Shown in pieces: positions 36,271-45,845 of a stretch of 64,000 nt of DNA. A model generated the notes under the pieces. That model worked only from the letters and a program-made list of their open reading frames with translations. It ran no database searches and had not been told where the DNA came from. The stretch spans positions 2,294,001 through 2,358,000 of the forward strand of contig OX044360.1 of NCBI GenBank assembly GCA_943846745.1, written 5' to 3'. The position numbers and the translations under genes are program-made. Within the stretch, counting starts at the first letter, position 1. Each line of letters starts with the position of its first letter. The DNA is from Opacimonas sp002292215 (GTDB lineage: Bacteria; Pseudomonadota; Gammaproteobacteria; Enterobacterales; Alteromonadaceae).

Positions 36271-37518
36271 TCAGTCTTCCATATACCCTTCGGGTAATTC
36301 ATCAAAGTGTGCCACACCAGAGTCAATCGCTGCTTGAGCCACTGCTTTTGCTATGCGAGCACAAAGCCTTGGATCCATTGGTTTTGGAATGATGTACTCG
36401 CGTCCAAACACTAATGAATCAACACCGGCAGCAACTAATACGTCTGCTGGTACTGGCTCTTTGGATACTTCTCGTAATGCTTCAACTGCAGCGACTTTCA
36501 TCGCATCGTTAATTTCGCTTGCGCGAACATCTAATGCACCACGGAAAATAAACGGAAAGCACAACACATTGTTGACCTGATTTGGATAATCAGATCGACC
36601 GGTCGCCATAATTAGATCACTACGCGTCGTCATAGCTAATTCGGGTTTGATTTCTGGATCGGGGTTGGAACAAGCAAACACGATAGGGTTCGGTGCCATT
36701 AAAGCTAACGTTTCTGCTGGCAAAACATCGGGACCCGATACACCCAAGAACACATCGGCACCTTCCATAACATCTTCCAGTGTGCGTTTATCGGTATTAT
36801 TGGCAAATGCCACTTTATGTTCGGGCAAACCTTCACGTCGGGTATGGATGACGCCATTGCGATCTAACATGTAGATTTTTTCTCGTTGAGCACCACATTT
36901 AATCAGTAATTCCATACAAGCAATTGCAGCGGCACCCGCACCCATACAGACAATCCGAACGTTTTTGATGTCTTTACCTTGAATTTCTAAGGCGTTGAGC
37001 ATACCCGCAGCAGTAACGATTGCTGTTCCGTGCTGGTCATCATGAAAAATAGGGATCTTACAACGCTTTTGCAATTCACGTTCGATTTCAAAACACTCAG
37101 GTGCTTTGATATCTTCAAGGTTGATGCCACCAAAGGTATCAGCGATATTGGCCACAGTGTTGATAAATTCTTCGGTGGTGCGATGGGTCACTTCAATATC
37201 GATGGAATCAAGTCCAGCAAAACGCTTAAACAATAACGCTTTACCTTCCATTACCGGTTTGGAGGCAAGAGGGCCTAAGTTTCCTAAACCCAAAATTGCA
37301 GTACCGTTTGTAATAACAGCAACTAGATTACCTTTGGCGGTATATTTATAAGCATTGGCAGGATCATCAGCGATTTCACGTACTGGCTCAGCCACACCTG
37401 GGCTGTAGGCAAGGGCTAAATCATTAACAGTCGCTGCGGGAGTCGTTAATTCGATACTGATCTTTCCTGGTTTTGGCAGGGCGTGATAGTCTAACGCTTG
37501 TTGACGAAAATCAGACAT
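36271..37518 (-). CDS. Malic enzyme (oxaloacetate-decarboxylating), short form
   Basis: Converts malate to pyruvate and CO2 with NAD(P)+. 415 residues: an N-terminal malic domain (AYSPGVAEPVREI, the KGNLVAVITNGTAILGLGNLG segment, FHDDQHGTAIV with the metal ligands) and an NAD-binding domain (MGAGAAAIACMELL). It lacks the phosphotransacetylase domain of MaeB (about 760 residues), so it is the short bacterial type; the cofactor preference cannot be read with certainty. It is convergent with metJ. Confidence 0.92.
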   Translation of the reverse strand: MSDFRQQALDYHALPKPGKISIELTTPAATVNDLALAYSPGVAEPVREIADDPANAYKYTAKGNLVAVITNGTAILGLGNLGPLASKPVMEGKALLFKRFAGLDSIDIEVTHRTTEEFINTVANIADTFGGINLEDIKAPECFEIERELQKRCKIPIFHDDQHGTAIVTAAGMLNALEIQGKDIKNVRIVCMGAGAAAIACMELLIKCGAQREKIYMLDRNGVIHTRREGLPEHKVAFANNTDKRTLEDVMEGADVFLGVSGPDVLPAETLALMAPNPIVFACSNPDPEIKPELAMTTRSDLIMATGRSDYPNQVNNVLCFPFIFRGALDVRASEINDAMKVAAVEALREVSKEPVPADVLVAAGVDSLVFGREYIIPKPMDPRLCARIAKAVAQAAIDSGVAHFDELPEGYMED

Positions 37519-37654
37519 TTTTCGTGCATTTCCTTGAGATGTAGGGGGTTAAAAGTACCTCTGTCTTTTTGCTTTATTATTGTTTTTATTAGCATTAATT
37601 TATAATGTATCACACTAAAAATTAAATACATATCCGATTTCTGAATACCCACAA

Positions 37655-37679
37655 AAAAAGCGCTGAATGAGCGCTTTTT
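37655..37679 (-). terminator. Terminator after rpmE
   Basis: Ten-base stem AAAAAGCGCT / AGCGCTTTTT with a five-base loop, flanked by A and T runs on both strands. It lies 37 bases beyond the rpmE stop and can stop transcripts in the minus direction before the malic-enzyme promoter. Confidence 0.85.
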
Positions 37680-37715
37680 GAGAAGAATGTATTGGCTGCT
37701 AGCAGCGAATCATTT

Positions 37716-37928
37716 TTATTTTTTGCTAAGTGCAGAGAAACGCTTGTTGAATTTATCAACACGACCACCTGTATCAACATTACGTTGCTTACCTGTATAG
37801 AACGGGTGACAAGCAGAACATACGTCTAGGTTTAAATCTTTACCTACAGTAGAACGGATCTTGATTACGTTACCACAAGAACAGGTTGCAGTGATTTCAG
37901 CGTACTTAGGATGGATATCTTGTTTCAT
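37716..37928 (-). CDS. rpmE: 50S ribosomal protein L31 (zinc form)
   Basis: 70 residues. Two pairs of zinc-binding residues are visible: CSCG near residues 16-19 and CSACHPFYTGKQ near 37, making this the C+ (zinc-containing) paralogue. Start MKQDIHPKY is typical. It is divergent from priA and has its own promoter and terminator. Confidence 0.97.
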   Translation of the reverse strand: MKQDIHPKYAEITATCSCGNVIKIRSTVGKDLNLDVCSACHPFYTGKQRNVDTGGRVDKFNKRFSALSKK

Positions 37929-38040
37929 AGGGGTTACCTTATAAATTTAGGCCGTATCGCTATACAACCCGAAGCTGTACACCATACGCAATAATTAACA
38001 TGACTCACCGCACACGCAATGAGTCGCAAAATGGACGCGC

Positions 38041-38069
38041 ATAATAATGTAACTTAGCCCTTTGATCAA
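38041..38069 (-). promoter_or_regulatory. Sigma-70-type promoter for rpmE
   Basis: On the minus strand a -35 TTGATC (38069-38064) and a -10 TATTAT (38046-38041) are spaced by 17 bases, 112 bases before the rpmE start. A TATAAT at 38071-38076 on the plus strand could serve priA, but no good -35 accompanies it. Confidence 0.7.
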
Positions 38070-38115
38070 GTATAATCGCGTTATTGGTCAATAAAAACGA
38101 TAAAAATAAGCATAC

Positions 38116-40452
38116 ATGGTATTTTTGGCAATTGCAGTACCTGTCCCACTGCGTAAAACCTTTCATTACACTCACAGCGAGCCCGTTGCCATTGGGGCAC
38201 GAGTATTGGTGAGCTTCGCCAATCGTCAGTTGGTCGGGATCGTGGTCGAATGTCAGAGTGACAGCGCAGCACTATCTTCTGTTAAAGCTGCTGCCAGCGA
38301 GGAAATTAACTTAGCAAAACTCAAAGCGATTACTACCGTATTAGACTCACAAGGGATCCTCTCCGAGCAATGGCTGGCGTTATTAACATGGACATCAACC
38401 TATTATCAGCACCCTGTCGGTGAAGTTTTACAAACAGCTCTACCAAGTGCTTTGCGTAAGTCGGTATCCAGTTCCCCCAAGCCTCAACTGGTTATTCAGC
38501 TCAACGACACCTTACAAGCATTAAATATACGTGGCAGTGATTTGACGCAAACCGTCGATTTGATTGCTTTAAAACGGGCGCCTAAACAGTATGCTTTAGC
38601 GTGTTATGTTGCTGCACAAACTCAAGTCTTGGACACTCAGGCCGCGGAAAATAACGCAGAACAGACACAACAGGATAAGCAAAACAAAAACGTCACTGGC
38701 ATCAATAAAGCCCAGTTGCGTCAGCAATTTGGCTCTCCAGCTCTGAATGCTTTACTTAAAAAAGAGATATTGGTTGAAATATCACATGTACCGCCTGCGG
38801 GGAGTTGGTTTACACAAACAGGTGCTGCGCATTTTCAAGCGATAGCAGGCTTGTCTGCCAATATAGAGCAATCCATCGCAATTACGGGGATTAATAGCCA
38901 GCTTGACCAATTTGGTTGCTTTTTGCTAGAAGGGATAACAGGTAGCGGCAAAACAGAAGTCTATTTGCAAGTTATCAATCAAGTATTACAACGTGGCCAA
39001 CAAGTTTTAATTTTGGTGCCTGAAATTGGGTTAACGCCACAAACCGTGTCGCGTTTTGAGGCACGTTTTGGTATTGATGTGGGTGTGTTACATTCTGGAT
39101 TAAGCGACAATGAACGCTTAGCAGTGTGGCAACAAGCTCGATTAAATCAAATTGGTCTGGTGATAGGGACTCGTTCTGCTATTTTCACACCTCTACCTGA
39201 GTTGGGTATGATCATCATTGATGAAGAGCATGATGATTCCTTTAAACAGCAAGACGGATTGCGTTACCATGCCCGTGATGTGGCAATTATGCTGGCGCAA
39301 CGCCACAAAATTCCGATTATCTTAGGAACGGCAACTCCCGTTTTAGAAACATTGCAGCGTGCCTTGACAGGGAAGTTTCAACATTTTGTGTTGGCTAAGC
39401 GTGCCGGTGATGCAGCTGTAGCGCCGGTAAATTTAATCGATATATGCCAACAACCGCTGACATATGGACTTGCGCCTCCCACCATAGAGGTAATGCAATC
39501 GCATTTGGCACAAGGTAATCAAGTGTTGTTATTTATCAATCGCCGCGGTTTCGCACCTGCGGTCGTGTGTCAACAATGTGGTCACGTTGAAGATTGCCGC
39601 GCATGCGACAAACCTATGACCTATCACAAAGCGCAATCACGTTTGGTGTGTCATCAATGTTTAGCCCAAGCCCCAGCTCCGCATCGTTGTACAGCTTGTG
39701 GTGCAACAGAGTTGATGACGCAAGGAGTGGGTACTGAGCAGCTAGAACAAGGTTTGGCTGAGTTATTTCCGCAATATTCGACGATCCGTATTGATTCTGA
39801 CTCAATGCGTGGCAAGCAAACCCTCGCTAATACGATTGAACAGATCAATCAACGTGAGCATCAAATTTTACTCGGTACGCAAATTTTGGCAAAAGGTCAC
39901 CATTTTGCTCACGTGACTTGTGTTGTCATTATGGATGTCGATGGGGCGTTGTTTAGTGCGGATTTTCGCGCACCTGAAAAACTCTCACAGTTAATTACAC
40001 AGATTTCAGGTCGTGCGGGGCGGGCGGATAAACCTGGTGAAACCTTTTTGCAGACCACCCAACCAGGGCATCCGTTATTACAAGATTTGGTCAATAATGG
40101 TTATGGACATTTCGCTCGATTTGCGTTGCATGAACGCGAACAAGCTCACTTGCCGCCTTATAGTTTTCAGGTTGTGTTTCGTGCTGAAGATGAAAATCCA
40201 CAACGAGCAATGCAAGTACTCCAATATGCGAAACAATTATTGAGCAACATGTCGAATATTTCGACAGTCGGACCTGTGCCATGTTTAATTGAGAAAAAAC
40301 AAGCTCGCTATCGTTACATGTTGATTATACAAAGCCCGTATCGTGATTTGCGGCAAAAAGTCCTCGCGACGATTATGGATGAATACAACGATTATGCGAA
40401 CAAGTTGCGAGTTAGATGGTCTATTGACGTAGATAACATAGATTTTAACTAA
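38116..40452 (+). CDS. priA: Primosomal replication restart helicase PriA
   Basis: DNA helicase that reloads the replisome at repaired forks. 778 residues, longer than the usual 730. The N-terminal DNA-binding domain is followed by the helicase core with EGITGSGKTEVYL (Walker A), DEEHDDSFKQQDG (DEEH box), and the C-terminal helicase motifs including QISGRAGR. Eight cysteines in pairs (from CQQCGHVEDCRACDK to CTACG) bind zinc. A Gln/Asn-rich insert near residues 175-197 accounts for part of the extra length. Confidence 0.97.
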   Translation: MVFLAIAVPVPLRKTFHYTHSEPVAIGARVLVSFANRQLVGIVVECQSDSAALSSVKAAASEEINLAKLKAITTVLDSQGILSEQWLALLTWTSTYYQHPVGEVLQTALPSALRKSVSSSPKPQLVIQLNDTLQALNIRGSDLTQTVDLIALKRAPKQYALACYVAAQTQVLDTQAAENNAEQTQQDKQNKNVTGINKAQLRQQFGSPALNALLKKEILVEISHVPPAGSWFTQTGAAHFQAIAGLSANIEQSIAITGINSQLDQFGCFLLEGITGSGKTEVYLQVINQVLQRGQQVLILVPEIGLTPQTVSRFEARFGIDVGVLHSGLSDNERLAVWQQARLNQIGLVIGTRSAIFTPLPELGMIIIDEEHDDSFKQQDGLRYHARDVAIMLAQRHKIPIILGTATPVLETLQRALTGKFQHFVLAKRAGDAAVAPVNLIDICQQPLTYGLAPPTIEVMQSHLAQGNQVLLFINRRGFAPAVVCQQCGHVEDCRACDKPMTYHKAQSRLVCHQCLAQAPAPHRCTACGATELMTQGVGTEQLEQGLAELFPQYSTIRIDSDSMRGKQTLANTIEQINQREHQILLGTQILAKGHHFAHVTCVVIMDVDGALFSADFRAPEKLSQLITQISGRAGRADKPGETFLQTTQPGHPLLQDLVNNGYGHFARFALHEREQAHLPPYSFQVVFRAEDENPQRAMQVLQYAKQLLSNMSNISTVGPVPCLIEKKQARYRYMLIIQSPYRDLRQKVLATIMDEYNDYANKLRVRWSIDVDNIDFN

Positions 40453-40506
40453 GCAACTCACTACAATAGTAGTGTACATTTTTTCATTATCAGGTTTTAA
40501 CGCCGC

Positions 40507-41076
40507 ATGGCTCAAAAAGATTATATCAAACGTAAACCAACACCTCGTAAAAAAGGCACACCGTCGAATCGTAGTAAAGCGTCGGCTAAATCAGCGACCT
40601 CATCCATCTCGCCTAAGATTAAAATAGGATTTGCGGTATTGGTGTTAGCCGGTTTTGCTTATTTTTTATATTCGATCAAAGATGATGCAACAGTGGTTCC
40701 GGCAACAGCACCGTCGGTTAAAATCGTAACTCAGCCTGATATTGATGAACTTGACCCTCTTCCGGAGTTACCTAAAGAAGAATGGGCGTTTATTAAATCG
40801 TTACCGGGGTATGAAGTAGAAATCGAGGCCGAAGTGGCGACATCAGATAAACGCTATTTGATGCAATGCGGGTCGTTTAAAATTTATGAGCAAGCGGATT
40901 CGATGCGAGCAACGATGGCTTTTGTTGGGCTTGAACCCCAGATCCGCGGTTCAAAATCAGGTTGGTATCGGGTGATTTTGGGGCCGTATGACTCAAAACG
41001 TGATGCAGAGCGTGACCGTCATGTTTTGCAGCGTGAAAATATCAACTCTTGTCAGATTTGGTTTTGGAATTTATAA
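40507..41076 (+). CDS. SPOR-domain protein (FtsN-like)
   Basis: 189 residues: a basic cytoplasmic head, one membrane segment (about 38-57), a short linker and a SPOR domain (about 115-189; YLMQCGSFKIYEQADSMRATM) that binds denuded septal peptidoglycan. Its place between priA and hslVU is the usual site of ftsN, but it is much shorter than E. coli FtsN (319 residues), lacking most of the long periplasmic linker. The name ftsN is therefore likely but not certain. Confidence 0.85.
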   Translation: MAQKDYIKRKPTPRKKGTPSNRSKASAKSATSSISPKIKIGFAVLVLAGFAYFLYSIKDDATVVPATAPSVKIVTQPDIDELDPLPELPKEEWAFIKSLPGYEVEIEAEVATSDKRYLMQCGSFKIYEQADSMRATMAFVGLEPQIRGSKSGWYRVILGPYDSKRDAERDRHVLQRENINSCQIWFWNL

Positions 41077-41119
41077 GTGCATATTCGTCGATAATCCAAC
41101 GTAATTCATTACTAATTGC

Positions 41120-41148
41120 CTTGAATTATCGATTCTTCCCCCCCACAT
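41120..41148 (+). promoter_or_regulatory. Sigma-32-type promoter for hslVU
   Basis: CTTGAA (41120-41125) and CCCCACAT (41141-41148) separated by 15 bases, close to the heat-shock consensus CTTGAA / CCCCATnT. The -10 element lies 48 bases before the hslV start. Confidence 0.82.
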
Positions 41149-41196
41149 AGTTCTTATTAGGCACAATAGTGTGCGATATATATATAAGGATTACCT

Positions 41197-41721
41197 GTGA
41201 CTACTATTGTATCAGTTCGTCGTGGCAACCAAGTCGTTATGGCCGGAGATGGGCAAGTCTCATTAGGCAACACCGTGATGAAGGGCAACGCTAAAAAAGT
41301 ACGCCGTTTATATCATGATAAAGTCATTGCGGGTTTTGCCGGTGGCACGGCTGATGCCTTTACATTATTTGAGCGTTTTGAAAGTAAACTAGAAAAACAT
41401 CAAGGTCATCTGACTAAAGCCGCTGTTGAATTAGCCAAAGATTGGCGCACCGATAGAATGCTACGCAAACTCGAAGCATTATTAGCGGTCGCTGATCATA
41501 CTGCTTCGTTGGTGATCACGGGTAATGGTGACGTGATCCAGCCTGAACACGATTTAATTGCGATTGGCTCTGGTGGCCCTTTTGCCCAGTCAGCGGCGAC
41601 TGCGTTGTTGGAAAATACTGAGTTATCTGCACAAGAGATAGCGACCAAAGCGTTAACGATTGCCGGTGATATTTGTGTGTTCACCAATCATAGCCATACC
41701 GTTGAAACGTTAGATTATTAA
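41197..41721 (+). CDS. hslV: ATP-dependent protease subunit HslV
   Basis: Threonine peptidase core of the HslVU protease. 174 residues from a GTG start with AAGGA upstream. After removal of the first residue the chain begins with Thr (TTIVSVRRG), the catalytic nucleophile. The Lys in the VVMAGDGQVSLG segment region and the GSGGPFAQSAATAL segment are typical. hslU follows after 33 bases. Confidence 0.98.
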   Translation: MTTIVSVRRGNQVVMAGDGQVSLGNTVMKGNAKKVRRLYHDKVIAGFAGGTADAFTLFERFESKLEKHQGHLTKAAVELAKDWRTDRMLRKLEALLAVADHTASLVITGNGDVIQPEHDLIAIGSGGPFAQSAATALLENTELSAQEIATKALTIAGDICVFTNHSHTVETLDY

Positions 41722-41754
41722 GTCCAAAGCATAGATAGTATTGAGGAACAGATT

Positions 41755-43083
41755 ATGTCAGCTATGACACCCAGAGAAATCGTCCATGAGTTGGACACAC
41801 ACATTATTGGGCAACAAGATGCCAAGCGCGCGGTATCCATTGCGTTAAGAAATCGTTGGCGCCGGATGCAATTACCTGAAGCATTACGCCAAGAAGTGAC
41901 ACCGAAAAATATATTAATGATCGGTCCTACTGGTGTCGGTAAGACTGAAATTGCACGTCGTTTGGCAAAGCTAGCGAATGCGCCATTTATAAAAGTCGAA
42001 GCGACAAAATTCACCGAAGTTGGCTATGTTGGTAAAGAAGTTGAAACCATTATTCGTGATTTGACAGATATTGCAGTCAAAATGACCAAAGAACAGGCGA
42101 CGGCTAAGGTCAAATTCAGAGCAGAAGAAGCGGCAGAAGATCGGATTTTAGATGTACTGATCCCACCTCCGAAAGATATCTTTGGTGAAAACCAAGATAC
42201 CGATAATAAATCCACGCGCCAAGTGTTTCGTAAAAAATTACGCGAAGGTAAGTTAGACGATAAAGAAATTGAAATTGATGTAGCGTTACCACAAGTTGGT
42301 GTGGAGATAATGGCGCCTCCAGGTATGGAAGATATGACCAATCAATTACAAGGGATGTTTCAGAATTTATCAGGTAATCAATCGAAAAAGAAAAAACTGA
42401 CAATCAAAGATGCGTTCAAGTTATTAATTGAAGAAGAAGCGGCAAAGTTAGTCAATCAAGAAGATCTAAAACAAGATGCAATTGAAGCGTTAGAGCAAAC
42501 CGGAATTGTCTTTATCGATGAGATTGACAAAATTTGTAAGCGCGAAGGCAATTCAAGTGCTGATGTGTCTCGAGAGGGGGTGCAACGTGATTTACTCCCA
42601 TTAATTGAAGGATCGACAGTATCCACTAAACACGGCATGGTAAAAACGGACCATATATTGTTTATTGCTTCAGGTGCGTTCCAAATGAGTAAGCCATCTG
42701 ACTTGATCCCAGAATTACAAGGTCGTCTACCAATCCGCGTGGAGTTACAAGCATTAGAAGTCAATGATTTTGTGCGCATTTTAACGGAACCACATGCGTC
42801 ATTATCAGAGCAATATGTAGCATTGTTAGGGACTGAAGGCGTCTCAGTTACTTTCACTGAATGTGGTATTCAGCGTATCGCAGAAGCAGCTTGGCAAGTT
42901 AATGAACGCACCGAAAATATCGGAGCACGCCGTTTGCACACCGTAATGGAACGTCTGATGGAAGAAATTTCCTATGATGCGTCAGAAAAAAGCGGTGAGT
43001 CAATTGAAGTGGATGTAAAATATGTTAACCATCATTTAGAAATGCTGGTCGATAATGAAGATCTAAGTCGTTATATCCTTTAG
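41755..43083 (+). CDS. hslU: ATP-dependent protease ATPase subunit HslU
   Basis: AAA+ unfoldase that feeds HslV. 442 residues with Walker A GPTGVGKTEIARRLA, Walker B IVFIDEIDKI, the intermediate I-domain (about 110-240), the pore motif region GYVGKEVE, and the C-terminal EDLSRYIL that inserts into HslV pockets. Co-transcribed with hslV from the heat-shock promoter. Confidence 0.98.
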   Translation: MSAMTPREIVHELDTHIIGQQDAKRAVSIALRNRWRRMQLPEALRQEVTPKNILMIGPTGVGKTEIARRLAKLANAPFIKVEATKFTEVGYVGKEVETIIRDLTDIAVKMTKEQATAKVKFRAEEAAEDRILDVLIPPPKDIFGENQDTDNKSTRQVFRKKLREGKLDDKEIEIDVALPQVGVEIMAPPGMEDMTNQLQGMFQNLSGNQSKKKKLTIKDAFKLLIEEEAAKLVNQEDLKQDAIEALEQTGIVFIDEIDKICKREGNSSADVSREGVQRDLLPLIEGSTVSTKHGMVKTDHILFIASGAFQMSKPSDLIPELQGRLPIRVELQALEVNDFVRILTEPHASLSEQYVALLGTEGVSVTFTECGIQRIAEAAWQVNERTENIGARRLHTVMERLMEEISYDASEKSGESIEVDVKYVNHHLEMLVDNEDLSRYIL

Positions 43084-43141
43084 CCTCCCATTAAATCAGC
43101 GCTAATTAATTGCTATATGTCTGCTGAGTAATGAAATAAGT

Positions 43142-43180
43142 TGTGTTATCAACACCTGTTCACATTGGGTTGATAACACA
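43142..43180. terminator. Long inverted repeat after hslU
   Basis: Perfect 12-base arms TGTGTTATCAAC / GTTGATAACACA around a 15-base loop, 58 bases after hslU and 23 before the end of the small LuxR-type gene opposite. There is no strong T run on either side, so it may be a weak bidirectional terminator or an RNA-stabilising hairpin. Confidence 0.5.
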
Positions 43181-43203
43181 GAATTCATTCTTAATCGTAA
43201 CGA

Positions 43204-43437
43204 TCAATGAATGCTGATCCTTAGTTTTTCAATCCGCTGCATCTCCGAAATGTACCCTGATATCAACCCAGCTCGATTCTTGATCTTGAGTTTCTTGTAG
43301 ATATTCGCTGCGTGAAATTTAACCGTTCTTTCACTAATATATAATTTGTCTCCAATGGCTCGGTTCGTCATTCCCTTAGTGATATGATTGGCCACTTGAA
43401 ACTCTCGAGGCGATAAGCTGTGTAACTCTTTATGCAT
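43204..43437 (-). CDS. Minimal LuxR-type helix-turn-helix protein, 77 residues
   Basis: Almost the whole protein is a GerE/LuxR DNA-binding domain: LSPREFQVANHITKGMTNRAI, then SERTVKFHAANIYKKLKI. There is no receiver or sensory domain. AAGGAA precedes the ATG. Stand-alone domains of this type can act alone or by pairing with other LuxR-family proteins. It points away from the two-component operon next door; a functional link is possible but unproved. Confidence 0.75.
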   Translation of the reverse strand: MHKELHSLSPREFQVANHITKGMTNRAIGDKLYISERTVKFHAANIYKKLKIKNRAGLISGYISEMQRIEKLRISIH

Positions 43438-43801
43438 AATAATTCCTTATATTGGTTATGTTCATTAACTCAAAATGACAAGAATCCAATGTATGAATTT
43501 ATTAAATGCTCGTGTGCGATGTAAAAGCATTTAATAAATTCCAGACATCCTTTGCTATTCATTTTAAAGCTTAGAATGAAATGAATATTTTGCTATGATT
43601 AGTTGTTACACAATTCAGACACGAATGTGGCGGTATATGTTTAACCCTTTGATAAAAGTCAAAAAAAACGGGTATATTAAGCAAATAGAAATCGATATAT
43701 CTAGTCTAAAGGGCAGTGTTTAAGGTAGAAAAAAGCTTAAGTTTAGGTTAAGTTTATTACTATAAAATACTCCACAATCAAAAAAATGGTGGTCGTCACA
43801 C
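43438..43801. other. 364-base intergenic region with divergent promoters
   Basis: AT-rich gap between the small LuxR-type gene (leaving on the minus strand) and the two-component operon (leaving on the plus strand). Near the right end lie the CTTAAG-N5-GTTAAG site and a -10-like TATAAA (43761-43766), which would place the transcript start about 30 bases before the response-regulator ATG. A near copy of one half-site with a shared TTAAGGTAGA block lies at 43720. No convincing small gene or RNA was seen. Confidence 0.6.
43736..43752 (+). promoter_or_regulatory. PmrA/QseB-like response-regulator box upstream of the two-component operon
   Basis: CTTAAG, five bases, GTTAAG: two direct half-sites spaced one helical turn, ending 8 bases before a TATAAA -10. 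OmpR-family regulators of the PmrA/QseB group bind such direct repeats at the -35 position. Its place before its own regulator gene suggests autoregulation. The same arrangement recurs at 47794. Confidence 0.72.
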
Positions 43802-44473
43802 ATGCATATTTTACTTATTGAAGATGAACTCGCACTGGCAGATGAAATTTGTCAATCATTGCGTAAAGCGAACTATGCGGTGTCACACTTATCGTCAGGT
43901 AAGCAAGCCATTGTTGCAGCCCAAAATGGGGATTTTGATTTAATGATTTTAGATCTTGGATTACCAGATATAGATGGTTTGCAAGTGCTAACTAAAATCC
44001 GTAAATTGGGTTTGACCTTACCAATATTAGTTCTGACCGCAAGAGGTCAGCTATCAGATAAAGTGGCAGGATTAGATGCTGGTGCCGATGATTATCTACC
44101 AAAACCTTTTGAGCTTGATGAGTTATTGGCGCGATTACGCGTGTTGCAACGTCGTCTAGGCACGGGTACCTCTTCAGATATTCACGTTGCAGATGTTAGA
44201 TTACGTACCGATTCGATGGCGGTGACAGTGCAAGATATACCTCTGGCATTACCCAAAAAAGAATTTATGATTTTGAGAGCGTTAATGGAACGCGCCGACC
44301 GGATTGTGTCCAAATCTCAATTAGAAACTATGTTGTATGAGTGGGGCGATGAAGTGTCGAGTAATGCGATTGAAGTGCATGTACATAACCTACGGAAAAA
44401 ACTCCCAAAAGATTTTATCAATACTATTCGTGGTGTGGGATACTGTGTTAAAAAGCACATAGCCGTTAGTTAA
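43802..44473 (+). CDS. OmpR-family response regulator (PmrA/QseB-like)
   Basis: 223 residues: a receiver domain with phospho-acceptor Asp51 (LMILDLGLPD), acidic pocket in LLIEDE, conserved Thr in LTARG and Lys in LPKPFE; then a winged-helix DNA-binding domain (about 125-220) with SNAIEVHVHNLRKKL and the closing IRGVGYCV. It is followed after 17 bases by its histidine kinase gene. The boxes before this operon and the thioredoxin/DUF3570/ApbE operon are of the type bound by this subfamily. Confidence 0.92.
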   Translation: MHILLIEDELALADEICQSLRKANYAVSHLSSGKQAIVAAQNGDFDLMILDLGLPDIDGLQVLTKIRKLGLTLPILVLTARGQLSDKVAGLDAGADDYLPKPFELDELLARLRVLQRRLGTGTSSDIHVADVRLRTDSMAVTVQDIPLALPKKEFMILRALMERADRIVSKSQLETMLYEWGDEVSSNAIEVHVHNLRKKLPKDFINTIRGVGYCVKKHIAVS

Positions 44474-44490
44474 ATGAAACTGTTACATAA

Positions 44491-45840
44491 ATGAAGTCAA
44501 TCCAGCGTCTTATTACGTTACTCCTTGTATCGAGTATTATTTTGGTGATTACACTCGCTGTGGTCGCAGGCTATAAACAATTACAGAATAATACTCAGGC
44601 GCTTTATGATGCTGAACTTCAAGCCCTAGGTCAAAGTGTCTTAGCACTTAATGTTTTTGTACAATCGAGGTTACCTGATATAGATAACCAATATTCTCAA
44701 GCGCAGACGGTATTCAACCGAGGTGATCTGGCATTACAAGTCTGGCAAGATCAACAGCTAGTTTTTCGTTCTAGCCAAGCTCCAAATACAATGATTGCGA
44801 CGCAGTTAGGGTTTAGTGAAACTAATTTTAATTATGATCGCTGGCGAGTATTGACGTTAGTCGATGCCGATAAAAAGGTTATCGTTGCATACTCAATGTC
44901 GGATCGGGCGTCTAAAACCGATGCTTTTATCACATCGGCGATCTTACCATTTGTGCTCGCCATACCAATTTTTGGCTTTCTTATCTTTACGTCCGTGAGG
45001 ATGGGGTTACGACCGTTAAAGCAATTGGCGGTATTGTTGTCATCGCGTGCGCTGACTCAACTTGATCCGATAACACTCGATAGTCAGTTTACTGAATTGG
45101 AGCCGGTGGTCAGCACCATCAATCAACTTCTAGGTAAGATCCAAGCGGGTCTTGAGCGCGAGCAAAGTTTTAGTGGCAATGTGGCGCATGAGTTGCGGAC
45201 CCCCTTAAGCATTTTAGCGATATCATTGCAAAATGCGATGGAAGAAATCGATAGCGCCCACCATCCTCGATTACGTAAAAATTTAGTAGAAGTAAAACGC
45301 CTAACTAAAATCGTCAACCAACTCTTATTATTGTCACAAACGCATCCTGATCAACATCAAATTAAATGGCATCCAGTAGCAATAGAGCATTTGATGCAAG
45401 ATGTCATTAGTGAAGTGTATCCGCAATTATTACAAAAACACCAAAATATTGAATTGCAGTGTGATTTACCCGAGGATTTTTCGATAGATTCGGAGAGCGA
45501 ATTACTCTCTACGGTATTTATTAATTTGATCCTCAATGCCAATAAATATGCCAATAGCTACTCTAATATTTTGGTGACACTGCGTTTAGTGATGGCAGCT
45601 AAACCGACGATAGAAATACGTGTAGAGAATGAAGGCGAAGCGTTAAGTCAGCAATTATTAGCACAAATGAGCCAGCGTTTTTATCGTGATCCCCAACATA
45701 AACAAATTCAAGGTGCAGGATTAGGGCTGGCATTGGTCAAACAAATTGTTGATGTGCACTATGGGATGATTGAGTTTAGTAATAGCGCGGTGTTAGGTGG
45801 GTTGTGTGTTGCTATGCACTTACCTGTCAAGCGGGCGTAA
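44491..45840 (+). CDS. Sensor histidine kinase
   Basis: 449 residues. TM1 is near 8-28, a periplasmic sensor domain covers about 29-145, TM2 is near 146-168, and a HAMP-like linker follows. The phosphorylated His233 lies in NVAHELRTPLS, and the ATPase domain has an N-box (INLILNANKYAN) and G2 region (GAGLGLALVKQIVD). The layout resembles QseC/PmrB. The periplasmic domain has no obvious metal-binding cluster, so the signal is unknown. It ends 5 bases before the cupredoxin-like gene. Confidence 0.92.
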   Translation: MKSIQRLITLLLVSSIILVITLAVVAGYKQLQNNTQALYDAELQALGQSVLALNVFVQSRLPDIDNQYSQAQTVFNRGDLALQVWQDQQLVFRSSQAPNTMIATQLGFSETNFNYDRWRVLTLVDADKKVIVAYSMSDRASKTDAFITSAILPFVLAIPIFGFLIFTSVRMGLRPLKQLAVLLSSRALTQLDPITLDSQFTELEPVVSTINQLLGKIQAGLEREQSFSGNVAHELRTPLSILAISLQNAMEEIDSAHHPRLRKNLVEVKRLTKIVNQLLLLSQTHPDQHQIKWHPVAIEHLMQDVISEVYPQLLQKHQNIELQCDLPEDFSIDSESELLSTVFINLILNANKYANSYSNILVTLRLVMAAKPTIEIRVENEGEALSQQLLAQMSQRFYRDPQHKQIQGAGLGLALVKQIVDVHYGMIEFSNSAVLGGLCVAMHLPVKRA

Positions 45841-45845
45841 TCGAT

